Shown: positions 1 to 8,195, counted from the stretch's first letter. The stretch: 64,000 nucleotides of DNA from Clostridia bacterium (GCA_017408485.1 JAFQUM010000004.1:1-64000); one strand, 5' to 3'. Translations and numbers: made by a program. Notes: generated by a model not told the origin, from the sequence alone.

Positions 1-56
1 ATAGGCGGTTTTCATCTGTCATTCTACCTTTGTGTTTTTTGACCGTAAAAACGGCG

Positions 57-81
57 AAAACCCCGATAAAATCGGGGTTTT
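57..81 (-). terminator. Intrinsic terminator after tRNA-Ser
   Basis: The sequence AAAACCCCGAT-aaa-ATCGGGGTTTT forms an 11-bp hairpin with a 3-nt loop. It lies about 30 nt beyond the 3' end of the minus-strand tRNA gene and is followed by a T run on either strand, so it can work in both directions. Confidence 0.8.
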
Positions 82-112
82 CTGTGGGTGCATCTATTTT
101 ATGCAACCCTTT

Positions 113-202
113 TGGCGGAGAAGGAGGGATTTGAACCCTCGCGACGTGTTACCGCCCTACTCCCTTAGCAGGGGAGCCCCTTCACCACTTGGGTACTTCT
201 CC
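113..202 (-). tRNA. tRNA-Ser (GCT)
   Basis: Read on the minus strand, a 90-nt tRNA begins GGAGAAGTACCC and ends TTCTCCGCCA with an encoded CCA. The acceptor stem GGAGAAG pairs with CTTCTCC. The anticodon stem-loop CTCCC-CTGCTAA-GGGAG gives anticodon GCT (serine, AGC/AGU codons). A long variable arm, as expected for class II tRNASer, precedes the T arm GAGGGTTCAAATCCCTC. It is followed by a terminator at 57-81. Confidence 0.97.
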
Positions 203-289
203 AAACCAATGTTAAATTGTCAGCATTAAATATACTACCATAGTTTATTCAAAAATGCAAGAAAAATTATAATAATTTCAAAAAAGAGT

Positions 290-610
290 TTATAATATGC
301 TGATGTCCCCATTTTTTCGAGCTTTTTTCTTGGGTGTTTTCTTAGTTTCAAGAATATATTCTTCAATATTCGGCAAAAGGTCAAGATCAAGGATATACTT
401 AAAAAGTTCTTTACTCAAAAACTCCTTCGTTGCGAATCTTTCTTTATCCAGCTCTCCTCGAATAAAGTGTTCGCATGCCGGGCGATCGGGGTATCTGCGT
501 TTTACCCTGTCAAAAGTACAATGTCCGCAATACACATATGAGAGCTTATTATTTCTCATAACATAATGTTGTAAAAAGTATTTGCAGTTTTCACATTTTA
601 GCTCATTCAC
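290..610 (-). CDS. Conserved Cys-rich small protein, divergent from Xre regulator
   Basis: About 106 residues, soluble, no signal peptide or membrane segment. The N-terminal half carries paired cysteines (CENCKYF, then YVYCGHC, later ACEHF), which suggests a small metal-binding or structural zinc module; the C-terminal half is charged and helical (KEFLSKELFKYIL) and ends in a Lys-rich tail. I start it at GTG 610 because the ribosome site GAGGTG lies 6 nt upstream; GTG 619 is also in frame but overlaps that site. It is transcribed divergently from the Xre gene at 701 through a near-consensus promoter whose spacer holds the presumed Xre operator, so it is probably the regulated partner of that repressor. 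Similar small proteins beside HTH genes are familiar from gut Clostridia, but I know of no assigned function. Confidence 0.75.
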   Translation of the reverse strand: MNELKCENCKYFLQHYVMRNNKLSYVYCGHCTFDRVKRRYPDRPACEHFIRGELDKERFATKEFLSKELFKYILDLDLLPNIEEYILETKKTPKKKARKNGDISIL

Positions 611-628
611 TTTTATCACCTCAAGGTT

Positions 629-657
629 ATTATAGAGTTTATAACTCTAAATGTCAA
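629..657 (-). promoter_or_regulatory. Consensus sigma-A promoter with operator in the spacer
   Basis: On the minus strand TTGACA (652-657) and TATAAT (629-634) are separated by exactly 17 nt, a perfect match to the housekeeping consensus. The spacer holds the palindrome at 633-649, so a bound regulator would block RNA polymerase. It drives the 290-610 gene. Confidence 0.8.
633..649. promoter_or_regulatory. Operator 1 of Xre module A
   Basis: TAGAGTT-TAT-AACTCTA is a perfect 7-bp inverted repeat around a 3-nt centre. It lies inside the -35/-10 spacer of the 290-610 gene. Its centre (641) is 25 bp from the centre of operator 2 (666). Confidence 0.7.
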
Positions 658-674
658 TAGAGTTTATTATTCTA
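658..674. promoter_or_regulatory. Operator 2 of Xre module A
   Basis: TAGAGTT-TAT-TATTCTA repeats the first 10 nt of operator 1 exactly and keeps most of the palindrome. It sits just upstream of a likely -10 (TATTCT, 678-683) for the plus-strand Xre gene, which suggests autoregulation. Confidence 0.6.
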
Positions 675-700
675 TGATATTCTATTGTCGAGGTGAGATT

Positions 701-925
701 ATGAAATATACCGAGCGCATTAGAATATTACGAGAAGATACTAACAAAACACAAACTGACATCGCAGCACTTCTAAATGTAGGTCAAAGAACATATTGTG
801 ATTATGAGCTTGGAAAAACAAGAATCCCTGTAGATAGTTTGATTATTCTTGCCAAGTTCTATAATGTAAGTATGGATTACATATCAGGCATTAGCGATGA
901 AAAAAACCATTATCCTCTCAAATAA
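701..925 (+). CDS. Xre-family HTH transcriptional regulator
   Basis: A 74-residue protein that is essentially one Cro/C1-type helix-turn-helix domain: RIRILREDTNKTQ, then DIAALLNVGQRTYCDYE (the two DNA-contacting helices), then a PVDSLIILAKFYNVSMDYI tail typical of HTH_3 proteins. Start is ATG 701 with GAGGTGAG just upstream (690-697); a longer in-frame ATG at 674 lies inside operator 2 and is rejected. It is divergent from the Cys-rich 290-610 gene, and two copies of a palindrome 25 bp apart lie between them. The likely role is repression of both genes by this protein. Module B at 11.8-12.6 kb has the same layout with a different operator sequence. Confidence 0.88.
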   Translation: MKYTERIRILREDTNKTQTDIAALLNVGQRTYCDYELGKTRIPVDSLIILAKFYNVSMDYISGISDEKNHYPLK

Positions 926-1020
926 CACCACTGAAACATCGGTTGCTGCCGATGTTTTCGCATATTTCCTTTGCATTTTGCCCATAATATTCTTAAAACA
1001 TATCGAAAGGATGGCGGCAA

Positions 1021-1455
1021 ATGATCGAATCGGATACCATAAAACTACTTCGCGAATGCGACGCGGGGGTCAAAATGGGCGTGGACTCCATAAACGATGT
1101 TTATGATTATGTTTCCTCCCCCGCCCTGAAAAAATATCTCAACCGATGCAAGGACGAGCATATTTCTCTCGACAAGGAGATACAAGCTCAGCTTGTCAAG
1201 TTCCGCGACGACGGCAAAAAGCCAAGTCCCATAGCATCAAGTATGTCAAAAATGAAGACATCTATGAAGCTTACCCTCAATGAATCGGACAGCACCATAG
1301 CCGACCTGATGACCGACGGATGCAATATGGGTGTCAAATCCCTCAACAAGTATCTCAACGAATACAAGGCTGCCGACGAGGTCTCCAAGGACATCACCAA
1401 GCGGCTTATAAAGCTTGAAGAAAGCTTGGCTCACGACATCCGCGGCTTTCTTTAA
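1021..1455 (+). CDS. Four-helix (DUF2383/ferritin-like) protein
   Basis: 144 residues, soluble, no Cys, predicted almost entirely helical: MIESDTIKLLRECDAGVKMGVDSIND and later TIADLMTDGCNMGVKSLNKYLNEYK look like two copies of a helix pair, and the chain ends in KLIKLEESLAHDIRGFL. Size and the repeated [ILC]-x-C-x-x-G-V-K motif recall PA2169/DUF2383-type bundles. No clear diiron EXXH pair is visible, so I do not claim metal binding. Start ATG 1021 follows AAAGGATGG. It stands alone on the plus strand and is closed by a strong terminator at 1461-1497. Function unknown. Confidence 0.75.
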   Translation: MIESDTIKLLRECDAGVKMGVDSINDVYDYVSSPALKKYLNRCKDEHISLDKEIQAQLVKFRDDGKKPSPIASSMSKMKTSMKLTLNESDSTIADLMTDGCNMGVKSLNKYLNEYKAADEVSKDITKRLIKLEESLAHDIRGFL

Positions 1456-1460
1456 AAATA

Positions 1461-1497
1461 AAAACGGCAGAGAACCAAGCTGTTCTCTGCTGTTTTT
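1461..1497 (+). terminator. Intrinsic terminator
   Basis: AAAACGGCAGAGAAC pairs with GTTCTCTGCTGTTTTT across a 6-nt loop. It begins 5 nt after the stop codon of the four-helix gene and ends in a T run. It can also serve the convergent lipoprotein gene. Confidence 0.85.
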
Positions 1498-1549
1498 GTC
1501 ACTATCAGCCAAATTTCAAGTCTTTTATGCTCTTCCTTGGATATGTTTA

Positions 1550-3286
1550 TCAATACTCAAATGCTGTAAAGCCAAAGTCTGCAATGCTGAGACCTGTTAA
1601 GCCCTCCATAAGGAACAGATCAAACCATGCAACACCTATCATTGAAATACTTGACGCAAGCTCAGCAAAATCCGCTTTGACCTCGTCATAGCTATCAAAG
1701 TAACTGAGCGTAAGTTTAGTGCTTGTGGTAAAGGTCTTAGGGTTGATATATCCAGTGCCGCGGCACGAGGTATCACTATTAAACTCAAGAGTAAGATCAA
1801 ACTCATAGGGCGATTCATCAAGATTGATAAAATGATATGCCTTAGCACCGTCATCAGCTTCGTAGACGATAAAAATAACCAATGAATCTATCTCTGTATC
1901 GTAGTACAGATTGAATAGATAGCCTTGATATTCGTCGTAATAGTCAAAATACTCGTCGTTGACCTCGCCATTTACCTTGAGCCAGTTTATAACCTTTTGT
2001 CGTGCATAAGCCCCCTTGCTTTGCTGCATCTGCTCCAAGGTCATAGGTGTTCCGTAGGTAAGGCTGTTAAGCTCCTTGATAGATACCGCCAAATTGAGAT
2101 TTTGTGAATCGGTTATAAAAAGGGTGTTGATGCCGATGACCTCCGCATACTCATTGACAAGGGGACCGCCGCTGTTTCCGTTGGAAATGGCGGCATCGTG
2201 CTGAACAAAGGTAACTCCACCCAGTACTCGGGTAGCATGGGTAACGATTCCCTTTGTAAAGGTTGATGTGAGTCCTCTGGAGCTACCTATTGCATATACT
2301 GTTGCTCCCGTTTGAGGGGTCAAGGTGCAGGTGGTAAGCGGAGTAAGTCCGCTTGCATTGATCTTAATAACAGCCAGATCCTTATTGGCATCAAAGGCAA
2401 GAACCGAGGTAACATTATAGGTCTTGTCTCCCAAATATATCTTGGCACTGTATGCGTTATCTATGACGTGATAGTTAGTAACTACTTTTCCGTCAGCAGA
2501 TATAACAAAGCAACTTCCAATGCCAAGCTCCTTTCCGTTTGCGTCATAGATAAGGATCTCGCCAACCGATTTTTCCAGTTTCTTGTACAGATCGCTTGCC
2601 TCATACTTAGTAAGGCTGAGGGCTTCGGTATAACTCTTTCCGCAATTTGAGCAGGTGAAGGTCTTGACTCCCTTTTCTAAGCAAGTCGCCGCCTTTGTAA
2701 CCTTTGATGTATACTTATGTCCTAACGCATTAATGGTCTTTTGCTCAGTGACAACAGTATTGCAAACAGTACACTGCTGCCCATCGGAAATGCCGTCCTC
2801 GGTGCAGGTAGCCGCCTTGCCCTTAACGGTCTTTAGGCTATGGCCCAGCTTTGGAATCACCTCCGGCTCTGAGAATACCTCTCCGCAAACAGAGCAGGAA
2901 GAACCCTCTTTATTGCCATCCTCGGTGCAGGTAGGAGCTTTTGCAGCAATTACTGTCGTAGTATGGTCAATTTTTGCAACGGACTTTTGCTCAGTAAGGA
3001 TCACTCCGCAACGCGAGCAAAGCACACCCTCAGTGAGTCCCTCCTCGGTGCAGGTGGCAGCTTTTGCGGGAATAGCCTCCTCTTTGTGTCCCAATGCGGC
3101 AACAGTCTTATTTTCCGCCATACCGCAATCGGTACAGGAATGGGTAATAAATCCGCTTTCGGTGCAGGTGGCATTGACCACTATCTCCCACTCGGAATAT
3201 GTGTGCTCGTGCTTGCAAGCGCAAAGAAGCAAAAGCATTGCAAGAGCAAATAAAAAAACAGCAAGTTTTCTTTTCATATCTATCAC
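1550..3286 (-). CDS. Cys-repeat lipoprotein with trypsin-like protease domain
   Basis: 578 residues, predicted extracellular lipoprotein: positive N-terminus, hydrophobic segment, and a lipobox ending at Cys24 (LCAC). Residues about 38-220 hold five repeats of roughly 37 residues, each with a Cys-Thr-Glu start, a CxxC pair and an A-L-G-H end, like zinc-ribbon-type surface repeats. Residues 240-400 form a chymotrypsin-fold serine protease with an intact triad: His273 (TNYHVID), Asp303 (ANKDLAVIKI) and Ser372 (NGNSGGPL). The C-terminal 170 residues are unrecognised. Start is GTG 3286, which has AAGGA 7 nt upstream; ATG 3277 is the alternative. It lies 90 bp downstream of a paralogue (3375-5105) in the same orientation, a tandem duplication. 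Substrate unknown; quality control or processing at the cell surface is a guess. Confidence 0.85.
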   Translation of the reverse strand: MIDMKRKLAVFLFALAMLLLLCACKHEHTYSEWEIVVNATCTESGFITHSCTDCGMAENKTVAALGHKEEAIPAKAATCTEEGLTEGVLCSRCGVILTEQKSVAKIDHTTTVIAAKAPTCTEDGNKEGSSCSVCGEVFSEPEVIPKLGHSLKTVKGKAATCTEDGISDGQQCTVCNTVVTEQKTINALGHKYTSKVTKAATCLEKGVKTFTCSNCGKSYTEALSLTKYEASDLYKKLEKSVGEILIYDANGKELGIGSCFVISADGKVVTNYHVIDNAYSAKIYLGDKTYNVTSVLAFDANKDLAVIKINASGLTPLTTCTLTPQTGATVYAIGSSRGLTSTFTKGIVTHATRVLGGVTFVQHDAAISNGNSGGPLVNEYAEVIGINTLFITDSQNLNLAVSIKELNSLTYGTPMTLEQMQQSKGAYARQKVINWLKVNGEVNDEYFDYYDEYQGYLFNLYYDTEIDSLVIFIVYEADDGAKAYHFINLDESPYEFDLTLEFNSDTSCRGTGYINPKTFTTSTKLTLSYFDSYDEVKADFAELASSISMIGVAWFDLFLMEGLTGLSIADFGFTAFEY

Positions 3287-3374
3287 CCGAATATCCTTTT
3301 TACCCTATTGTAGCACCTTTCCCAAATAAAAGCAAACATCACAAGGATTTTACTTAGTGATGCTATAGCCTTTA

Positions 3375-5105
3375 TTACATCCAGAATAAGCCAAAGCCAA
3401 AATACGCCATAGTTATTCCCATATTTTCATAAAGAAGCTTATCCATCCACCCAATAAGCACAGCAAAAGCACTGTCATTAAGCGCCTTCACGTCGTCTCT
3501 CAAGCCGGAAGGTCCATCATAAGTCCCTATCGCCACCCCACTGCCCAATGTGTAGCTGGCAGAGGGGAAAAGTCCGGTTGCTTCCACGGTTGAGTAGGAA
3601 GGATATTTGATAGATGATCTATATTTATACACACCGTTTTTATTGCCAAAGTTTATTTCCCAATAACACTTTACCCCACTGCTATACACATTGGTGCAGG
3701 AGATAGTAAGGGCTCCCGTTTTTCTGCTGTATGTAAATGTTATTGCTCCCATAGGGGATGCTTCCATATAATCTATAGTATCAGAGCCCACAAATCCGTT
3801 ATTTGCCATCCACACTGCAAGTGCGCCCTGAGCAATATCTCTCTGCTTTTGATGATATGCTTCAAAGCTCATAGCTGAGCTTGAGCTAAGCTCGCCGATA
3901 TATTTAGACGCGGTGGCAAGGTTGAGGTTTTGCGCGTTGGTAATATAGAAGGAGTTTACTCCGATAACCTCTCCGTATTCATTCAAAACAGGACTTCCGC
4001 TTGAACGGGCAGAAACTGCAGCGTCATGCTGCAAGAATGAAGTGCCGCCTATTTCACGATAAGCATAGGATATTATTCCCTCGGTGAAGGCTTCTCCTAC
4101 CACCGACGAATAACTGTACGTGTAGACGGTGTTTCCCGTTACTGCCTTTTCTGAGCAAACGGGCAGATAAGTAAGATTATTTGCATTTATCTTAAGTAAC
4201 ACAAGATCATTGGAAAGGTCAAAATCACATACCTTTATATCGGTATAGGTTTTGCCGTTAAGGGTTATTTTTGCGCTGTACGCATATTCCATAGCCACAT
4301 AGCTTGTAATTATCTTTCCGTCTGAGGAAATTGCAAAGCAATTGAGGGTACTTATCTCATTGTTTTTAATATCATACACAGAGATCGTACCAACCGCCTT
4401 TGCCGCTTTGGCGGCGATCTGCTCAGAAGTGAGCTTGCTCAGCGTGTATTTTTCAGTGTAGGATTTTCCGCAAGTAGAGCATTTGAAGCTATATGTTCCG
4501 CTTTGACTGCTCGTTGCCGCGACCATAACAGTCCTTACATAGTTATGTCCTAAAGCAGGCAGGGTCTTTTGCTCGATAATAGTCTTATTACACATAGAAC
4601 ACTTGCTTCCGTCGGAAAGGCCGCCTTCGGTGCAAGTAGGAGCTTTACCCACTACGGTAACCGCCTTATGATCCACTTTTTCAATGGGTAATGCCTCTGC
4701 AAAGACCTTGTTGCAACGTGAGCAAATGCGGCTTTCGGTGGTTCCCTCTTTTTGGCAGGTAGGCTCCACCCTTGCGGTAATGACCACATCGTGCCCCGTA
4801 CTGTATATATCCTTCTGCTCAACCAATATGATATTACATCGAGTGCAATATTTGCCCTCTGTCATTCCGTTGGTATCGCAGGTCTCCGCTACTCCCTCAA
4901 GGATCGCCTCATCGTGTCCCAAGGGTGCAGGGCGGACATTTTCAACCTCGCCGCACTCACTGCAGGTGCGGGTAAGAAAACCACTGCTCTCACAGCCTGC
5001 CTCGGTGACAGTGACCCAATCCCCATAGCTATGCTTATGCCCGCAGGCGGCAAAGCAAAGCAACGCTACAAATATCAATGATAGCAAAAATAACTTCTTT
5101 TTCAT
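3375..5105 (-). CDS. Cys-repeat lipoprotein with degenerate trypsin-like domain (pseudoprotease)
   Basis: 576 residues, paralogue of the 1550-3286 protein with the same plan: signal peptide with lipobox FAAC (Cys21), five Cys-repeat units with CxxC and LGH landmarks, a trypsin-fold domain and an unrecognised C-terminal domain. The catalytic His is missing: TNYHVID of the sister is TSYVAME here. The Asp is kept (LSNDLVLLKI) and the Ser is kept, but the oxyanion loop GNSGGP has become RSSGSP. It should therefore be inactive and may act as a binding or regulatory protein. Start ATG 5105 has GGGAGG 7 nt upstream, so the ORF extension to 5126 is rejected. Proteolytic inactivity is inferred from the residues, not known. 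Confidence 0.85.
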   Translation of the reverse strand: MKKKLFLLSLIFVALLCFAACGHKHSYGDWVTVTEAGCESSGFLTRTCSECGEVENVRPAPLGHDEAILEGVAETCDTNGMTEGKYCTRCNIILVEQKDIYSTGHDVVITARVEPTCQKEGTTESRICSRCNKVFAEALPIEKVDHKAVTVVGKAPTCTEGGLSDGSKCSMCNKTIIEQKTLPALGHNYVRTVMVAATSSQSGTYSFKCSTCGKSYTEKYTLSKLTSEQIAAKAAKAVGTISVYDIKNNEISTLNCFAISSDGKIITSYVAMEYAYSAKITLNGKTYTDIKVCDFDLSNDLVLLKINANNLTYLPVCSEKAVTGNTVYTYSYSSVVGEAFTEGIISYAYREIGGTSFLQHDAAVSARSSGSPVLNEYGEVIGVNSFYITNAQNLNLATASKYIGELSSSSAMSFEAYHQKQRDIAQGALAVWMANNGFVGSDTIDYMEASPMGAITFTYSRKTGALTISCTNVYSSGVKCYWEINFGNKNGVYKYRSSIKYPSYSTVEATGLFPSASYTLGSGVAIGTYDGPSGLRDDVKALNDSAFAVLIGWMDKLLYENMGITMAYFGFGLFWM

Positions 5106-5172
5106 AATTTGCCTCCCTAAAGGCATTTCAAACTTCCGTTAGATGCATTATATCATACTTTTAACCATAATT

Positions 5173-5203
5173 AAAGCCTCGGATATGTTTCCGAGGCTTT
5201 TTT
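5173..5203 (-). terminator. Intrinsic terminator after aspA
   Basis: AAAGCCTCGGA and TCCGAGGCTTT form an 11-bp stem with a short loop just downstream of aspA (stop at 5220). The T run is short on the minus strand, so efficiency is uncertain. Confidence 0.65.
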
Positions 5204-5219
5204 GCTGATAAAATCTGTT

Positions 5220-6650
5220 TTATTTGCCGATAAGCTCCTTGCCGGAGATACCGGGACGGGTCATGGTATATGCATTAAGTATAGTGTCAAGCTCCTCTTC
5301 TGTCATCACCTTGTGGTCGAGTATCAGTTTTCTAACAGGAACGCCCGTAGCCAGTGCTTCCTTGGCCAGCTTTGCTGAGCGGGCATAGCCGATATGGGGG
5401 CAAAGAGCGGTGATGGTTCCCACGCTCTGGTCAAGCAGCTCGCGGCAACGCTCCTCGTTAGCGGTGATTCCGTTGATACAATTATATATAAAGGTCTCAA
5501 CTGCATTCTTCAGCATTGAGATGGACTCAAACAGGCACTGGAAGACTACCGGCTCAAAAGCGTTAAGCTCCATCTGTCCGCCTTCGACTGCCATAGAAAT
5601 AGCCACATCATTACCGGTAATTTTGAATGCTACCTGAGAAACCACCTCGGGGATTACGGGGTTGACCTTGCCGGGCATAATGGAAGAGCCGTTCTGTCTT
5701 GCAGGCAGATTGATCTCACCAAAGCCGGTCTTGGGACCTGAGGACATCAGGCGCAGGTCGTTGGCGATCTTGGAAATAGCGATAGCACCATTCTTGATCG
5801 CGGCGGAGACAGCAGCAAAGCTGTCAATATTCTGAGTTGCATCGATAAGGTCTGCAGCCTGCTTAAAGGGCATTTCGGTAAGAGATGCCAAAATATCCGC
5901 TATTGTGCCAAAATACTCCTTATCGGCATTAAGACCTGTTCCGATAGCAGTACCGCCCATATTGATCATATACAGCTCAGCCTTGGTATTCTTGATGCGG
6001 CGGCGAGCACGCTGTACAGCGGTAGCATAAGCATAAAACTCCTGACCGAGACGGATGGGCACTGCATCCTGCATCTGAGTTCTGCCCATCTTGAGGATGC
6101 CGTCAAACTCCTCTGCCTTCTTATTCAGTGCATCGCGAAGCAGCTTAAGGCTGTCCTCAAGTCCCTCAAGAAGTGTAAGCACCATCATTTTGCCCGCAGT
6201 GGGGATGATATCATTGGTGGACTGACCGTAATTCACGTGATCGTTGGGATGAACGATGGAATAATCGCCGGGCTTGCCGCCGAGGATCTCAATTGCAACA
6301 TTTGCGATGACCTCATTGGCATTCATATTGGTGGAAGTGCCCGCACCGCCCTGAATGGGGTCAACGATAAACTGATCGTGGAACTCACCTGCAAGTATCT
6401 TATCGCAAGCGGCACAAATGGCATCGGCGATCTTTGGGTCTATAACGCCGGCTTTTTTGTTGGCGATAGCACAAGCCTTTTTCAGTGTGGCAAGGCTGTT
6501 TATCATCTCGGTATGCAGACGGGCACCTGTAATGGAAAAGTTCTCCATAGCGCGCATCGACTGTACGCCGTAATATGCATCAGCAGGAACCTGCTTTTCT
6601 CCGATGGAATCGGACTCTAAGCGGGTAAGGATCATCTCATTATCTTTCAT
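5220..6650 (-). CDS. aspA: Aspartate ammonia-lyase (aspartase)
   Basis: 476 residues, full length for the family. It converts L-aspartate to fumarate and ammonia as a cytosolic homotetramer. The fumarase/aspartase superfamily signature GSSIMPGKVNP is present, preceded by the usual QGGAGTSTNMNANEV and GQSTNDIIPT active-site regions and followed by LDQSVGTITAL. These choices (GGAGTSTNMN, NPVIPE) fit aspartase better than fumarase C, though the two cannot be fully separated by eye. Start ATG 6650 has GGGAGA upstream. A sigma-A-like promoter (6706-6734) and an upstream LysR-type palindrome (6742-6764) lie between it and the LysR gene, which is read in the same direction and probably activates it. 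A role in aspartate catabolism or in feeding fumarate to anaerobic metabolism is likely. Confidence 0.93.
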   Translation of the reverse strand: MKDNEMILTRLESDSIGEKQVPADAYYGVQSMRAMENFSITGARLHTEMINSLATLKKACAIANKKAGVIDPKIADAICAACDKILAGEFHDQFIVDPIQGGAGTSTNMNANEVIANVAIEILGGKPGDYSIVHPNDHVNYGQSTNDIIPTAGKMMVLTLLEGLEDSLKLLRDALNKKAEEFDGILKMGRTQMQDAVPIRLGQEFYAYATAVQRARRRIKNTKAELYMINMGGTAIGTGLNADKEYFGTIADILASLTEMPFKQAADLIDATQNIDSFAAVSAAIKNGAIAISKIANDLRLMSSGPKTGFGEINLPARQNGSSIMPGKVNPVIPEVVSQVAFKITGNDVAISMAVEGGQMELNAFEPVVFQCLFESISMLKNAVETFIYNCINGITANEERCRELLDQSVGTITALCPHIGYARSAKLAKEALATGVPVRKLILDHKVMTEEELDTILNAYTMTRPGISGKELIGK

Positions 6651-6705
6651 ACTCTACATCTCCCGTAAAATCAGGTGCTTTGCACCGTATTTATCCTACG
6701 ATTTA

Positions 6706-6734
6706 AGTATATTTCCCTTGCATTATATAGTCAA
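6706..6734 (-). promoter_or_regulatory. aspA promoter
   Basis: On the minus strand TTGACT (6729-6734) and TATACT (6706-6711) are 17 nt apart, giving a start near 6699 and a leader of about 50 nt before aspA. Confidence 0.65.
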
Positions 6735-6741
6735 ATATATA

Positions 6742-6764
6742 TATCTTATGATAATCATAAGATA
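6742..6764. promoter_or_regulatory. LysR-type binding palindrome upstream of aspA
   Basis: TATCTTATGAT-A-ATCATAAGATA is a perfect 11-bp inverted repeat around one base and contains T-N11-A spacing. Its centre lies about 54 nt upstream of the expected aspA start, the classic recognition-site position for LysR-family activators, and a LysR gene is immediately upstream. Confidence 0.7.
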
Positions 6765-6784
6765 CAGCACATACTTCTCTTTTT

Positions 6785-6820
6785 TATAAAAAAAGCAGAT
6801 ACGGAATACCGTATCTGCTC
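6785..6820 (-). terminator. Intrinsic terminator after the LysR gene
   Basis: Minus strand: GAGCAGATACGG, 4-nt loop, CCGTATCTGC and then seven Ts. It separates the LysR gene from the aspA promoter, so the two are transcribed separately. Confidence 0.85.
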
Positions 6821-6832
6821 CAAAATATGCTC

Positions 6833-7792
6833 TTAAATAAACTCTCCCATTCCTATGACCATATCCACAAATGCTTCCATAGCCTTGGAATAGTACTTAT
6901 TCTTTTTATAGGAGATAAATATGTCTCTCGTCGCCTTTTTGGAATCTAAGCGATAGAATACAACATTACCGCGCTGACGGGTATGACGGATCAATGTGTC
7001 GCTGACGATGGATGCCGCTGTTCCCATAATGACGAATCTATAAAGGGTTACAAGGCGATCTATCTCAAGAATGGTGCTAGGTCTTATCTTCAGTTCCTTG
7101 AGAATATCGTCGGCAGAACGGCGGGTCTCGTTCTCTCTTGTCATAGCAACAAAGGTGATGTTGTCAAGCGCACCCTCCGGCAAAGGCTTGACCTTATCGG
7201 TGAGATGAACGCCATTGATAATATCATCATCATTCATAGCGTATTCTTCGAGACCCTTATTACACTCAAAGGAGCCGGGCACAGCCATAACAAGATGCTC
7301 CTGTGTGATCAGCTTATTCTCAAAAAACTCTTCTTCATAATGATGATTGTCTATAACGAGGTCGAGCTGACCGCTTATGATTGCCGCTTCCAACACAGAG
7401 GAATTATCATCCATCAATCCAAGTTGTATTTTGGGATGCTTGCTCATAAATGCGGAAACGATCTCGGGAATTACCATGGAGGTCAAAAGCTGATTACTTC
7501 CCAGATTAAGTGATCCCGTCTCAAGATCCTTATACGCATTTGCATAATTTTCAAAAGCCTTTTCGATATGCATGATCTCTTCGGTAGCACGGATGTATTC
7601 AACACCCGCTTCGGTCATACGCAAAGGCTTACAGGTACGGTCAAAGAGAGGAAAGCCTATGTCATCCTCGATCTTTTTTATCATAACACTAAGCGATGGC
7701 TGAGATATGAACAGCTTCTTTGCTGCCTTTGAAATGCTCTGCTCCTGATAGACTGTGTACACCAGGTCCTTTCTGGTAAACAATCCGCTCAT
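6833..7792 (-). CDS. LysR-family transcriptional regulator
   Basis: 319 residues. The N-terminal winged HTH is clear (residues 1-60: KDLVYTVYQEQSISKAAKKLF, then SQPSLSVMIKKIEDDIGFPLFDR). The rest (about 90-300) is a periplasmic-binding-protein-like effector domain, with SLNLGSNQLLTSMVIPEIVSAF opening the first lobe. Start ATG 7792 has GGGAGGA 7 nt upstream. It is followed by a terminator and then the aspA promoter region with a perfect T-N11-A palindrome, so control of aspA is the best guess. The effector could be aspartate, fumarate or a related acid; nothing in the sequence decides this. Confidence 0.92.
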   Translation of the reverse strand: MSGLFTRKDLVYTVYQEQSISKAAKKLFISQPSLSVMIKKIEDDIGFPLFDRTCKPLRMTEAGVEYIRATEEIMHIEKAFENYANAYKDLETGSLNLGSNQLLTSMVIPEIVSAFMSKHPKIQLGLMDDNSSVLEAAIISGQLDLVIDNHHYEEEFFENKLITQEHLVMAVPGSFECNKGLEEYAMNDDDIINGVHLTDKVKPLPEGALDNITFVAMTRENETRRSADDILKELKIRPSTILEIDRLVTLYRFVIMGTAASIVSDTLIRHTRQRGNVVFYRLDSKKATRDIFISYKKNKYYSKAMEAFVDMVIGMGEFI

Positions 7793-8195
7793 AATGATCC
7801 TCCCCTATTTTAAACTCGACATATGATGTATTAGCCGTCTCATATACTAATATATCAAAAATCGTATAAATAATATATCAATAAATATATATTATTTTAT
7901 ATTTTATTTTTTTCTTTATAATAAAAATATTATATTTTTATGTAATTGTCAATAGTTTTAACTTAAAAAGTTGACATAATCAATAAAAACTGATAAGATT
8001 TTTTTGCAGCATTATTTGAGCCGAATATATAATATGGGATAATATATATAAAACAGTGATTTATCTTGATTTTCTAAGTATTTTTGAACCGTTTGACCAT
8101 CTTGCCGGTTACACAAAATAATCCTATTTTATATAGGCTCGAGGATAACTTAAAGGCTATTATTTCCACTTTTGTATTAAAAAGGAGAGCATACA
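7793..8195. other. AT-rich intergenic region with one clear promoter
   Basis: About 400 bp with no gene. Positions 7840-7960 are extremely AT-rich with runs of ATAT and a weak inverted repeat (ATAATATAT/ATATATTAT). A plus-strand promoter TTGACA-17-TAAGAT lies at 7971-7999. The leader from about 8007 to 8195 shows no recognised riboswitch. Confidence 0.5.
7971..7999 (+). promoter_or_regulatory. Sigma-A promoter
   Basis: TTGACA (7971-7976), 17-nt spacer, TAAGAT (7994-7999). It points at the 8196-8651 gene and implies a leader of nearly 190 nt. Confidence 0.6.

Noticed and set aside
32-229. 65-codon frame across the tRNA gene
   Set aside because: It translates the tRNA-Ser complement and a terminator.
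2655-3329. Plus-strand open frame of 224 codons
   Set aside because: It is the shadow of the Cys-rich repeats of the minus-strand lipoprotein; no start context and no known domain.
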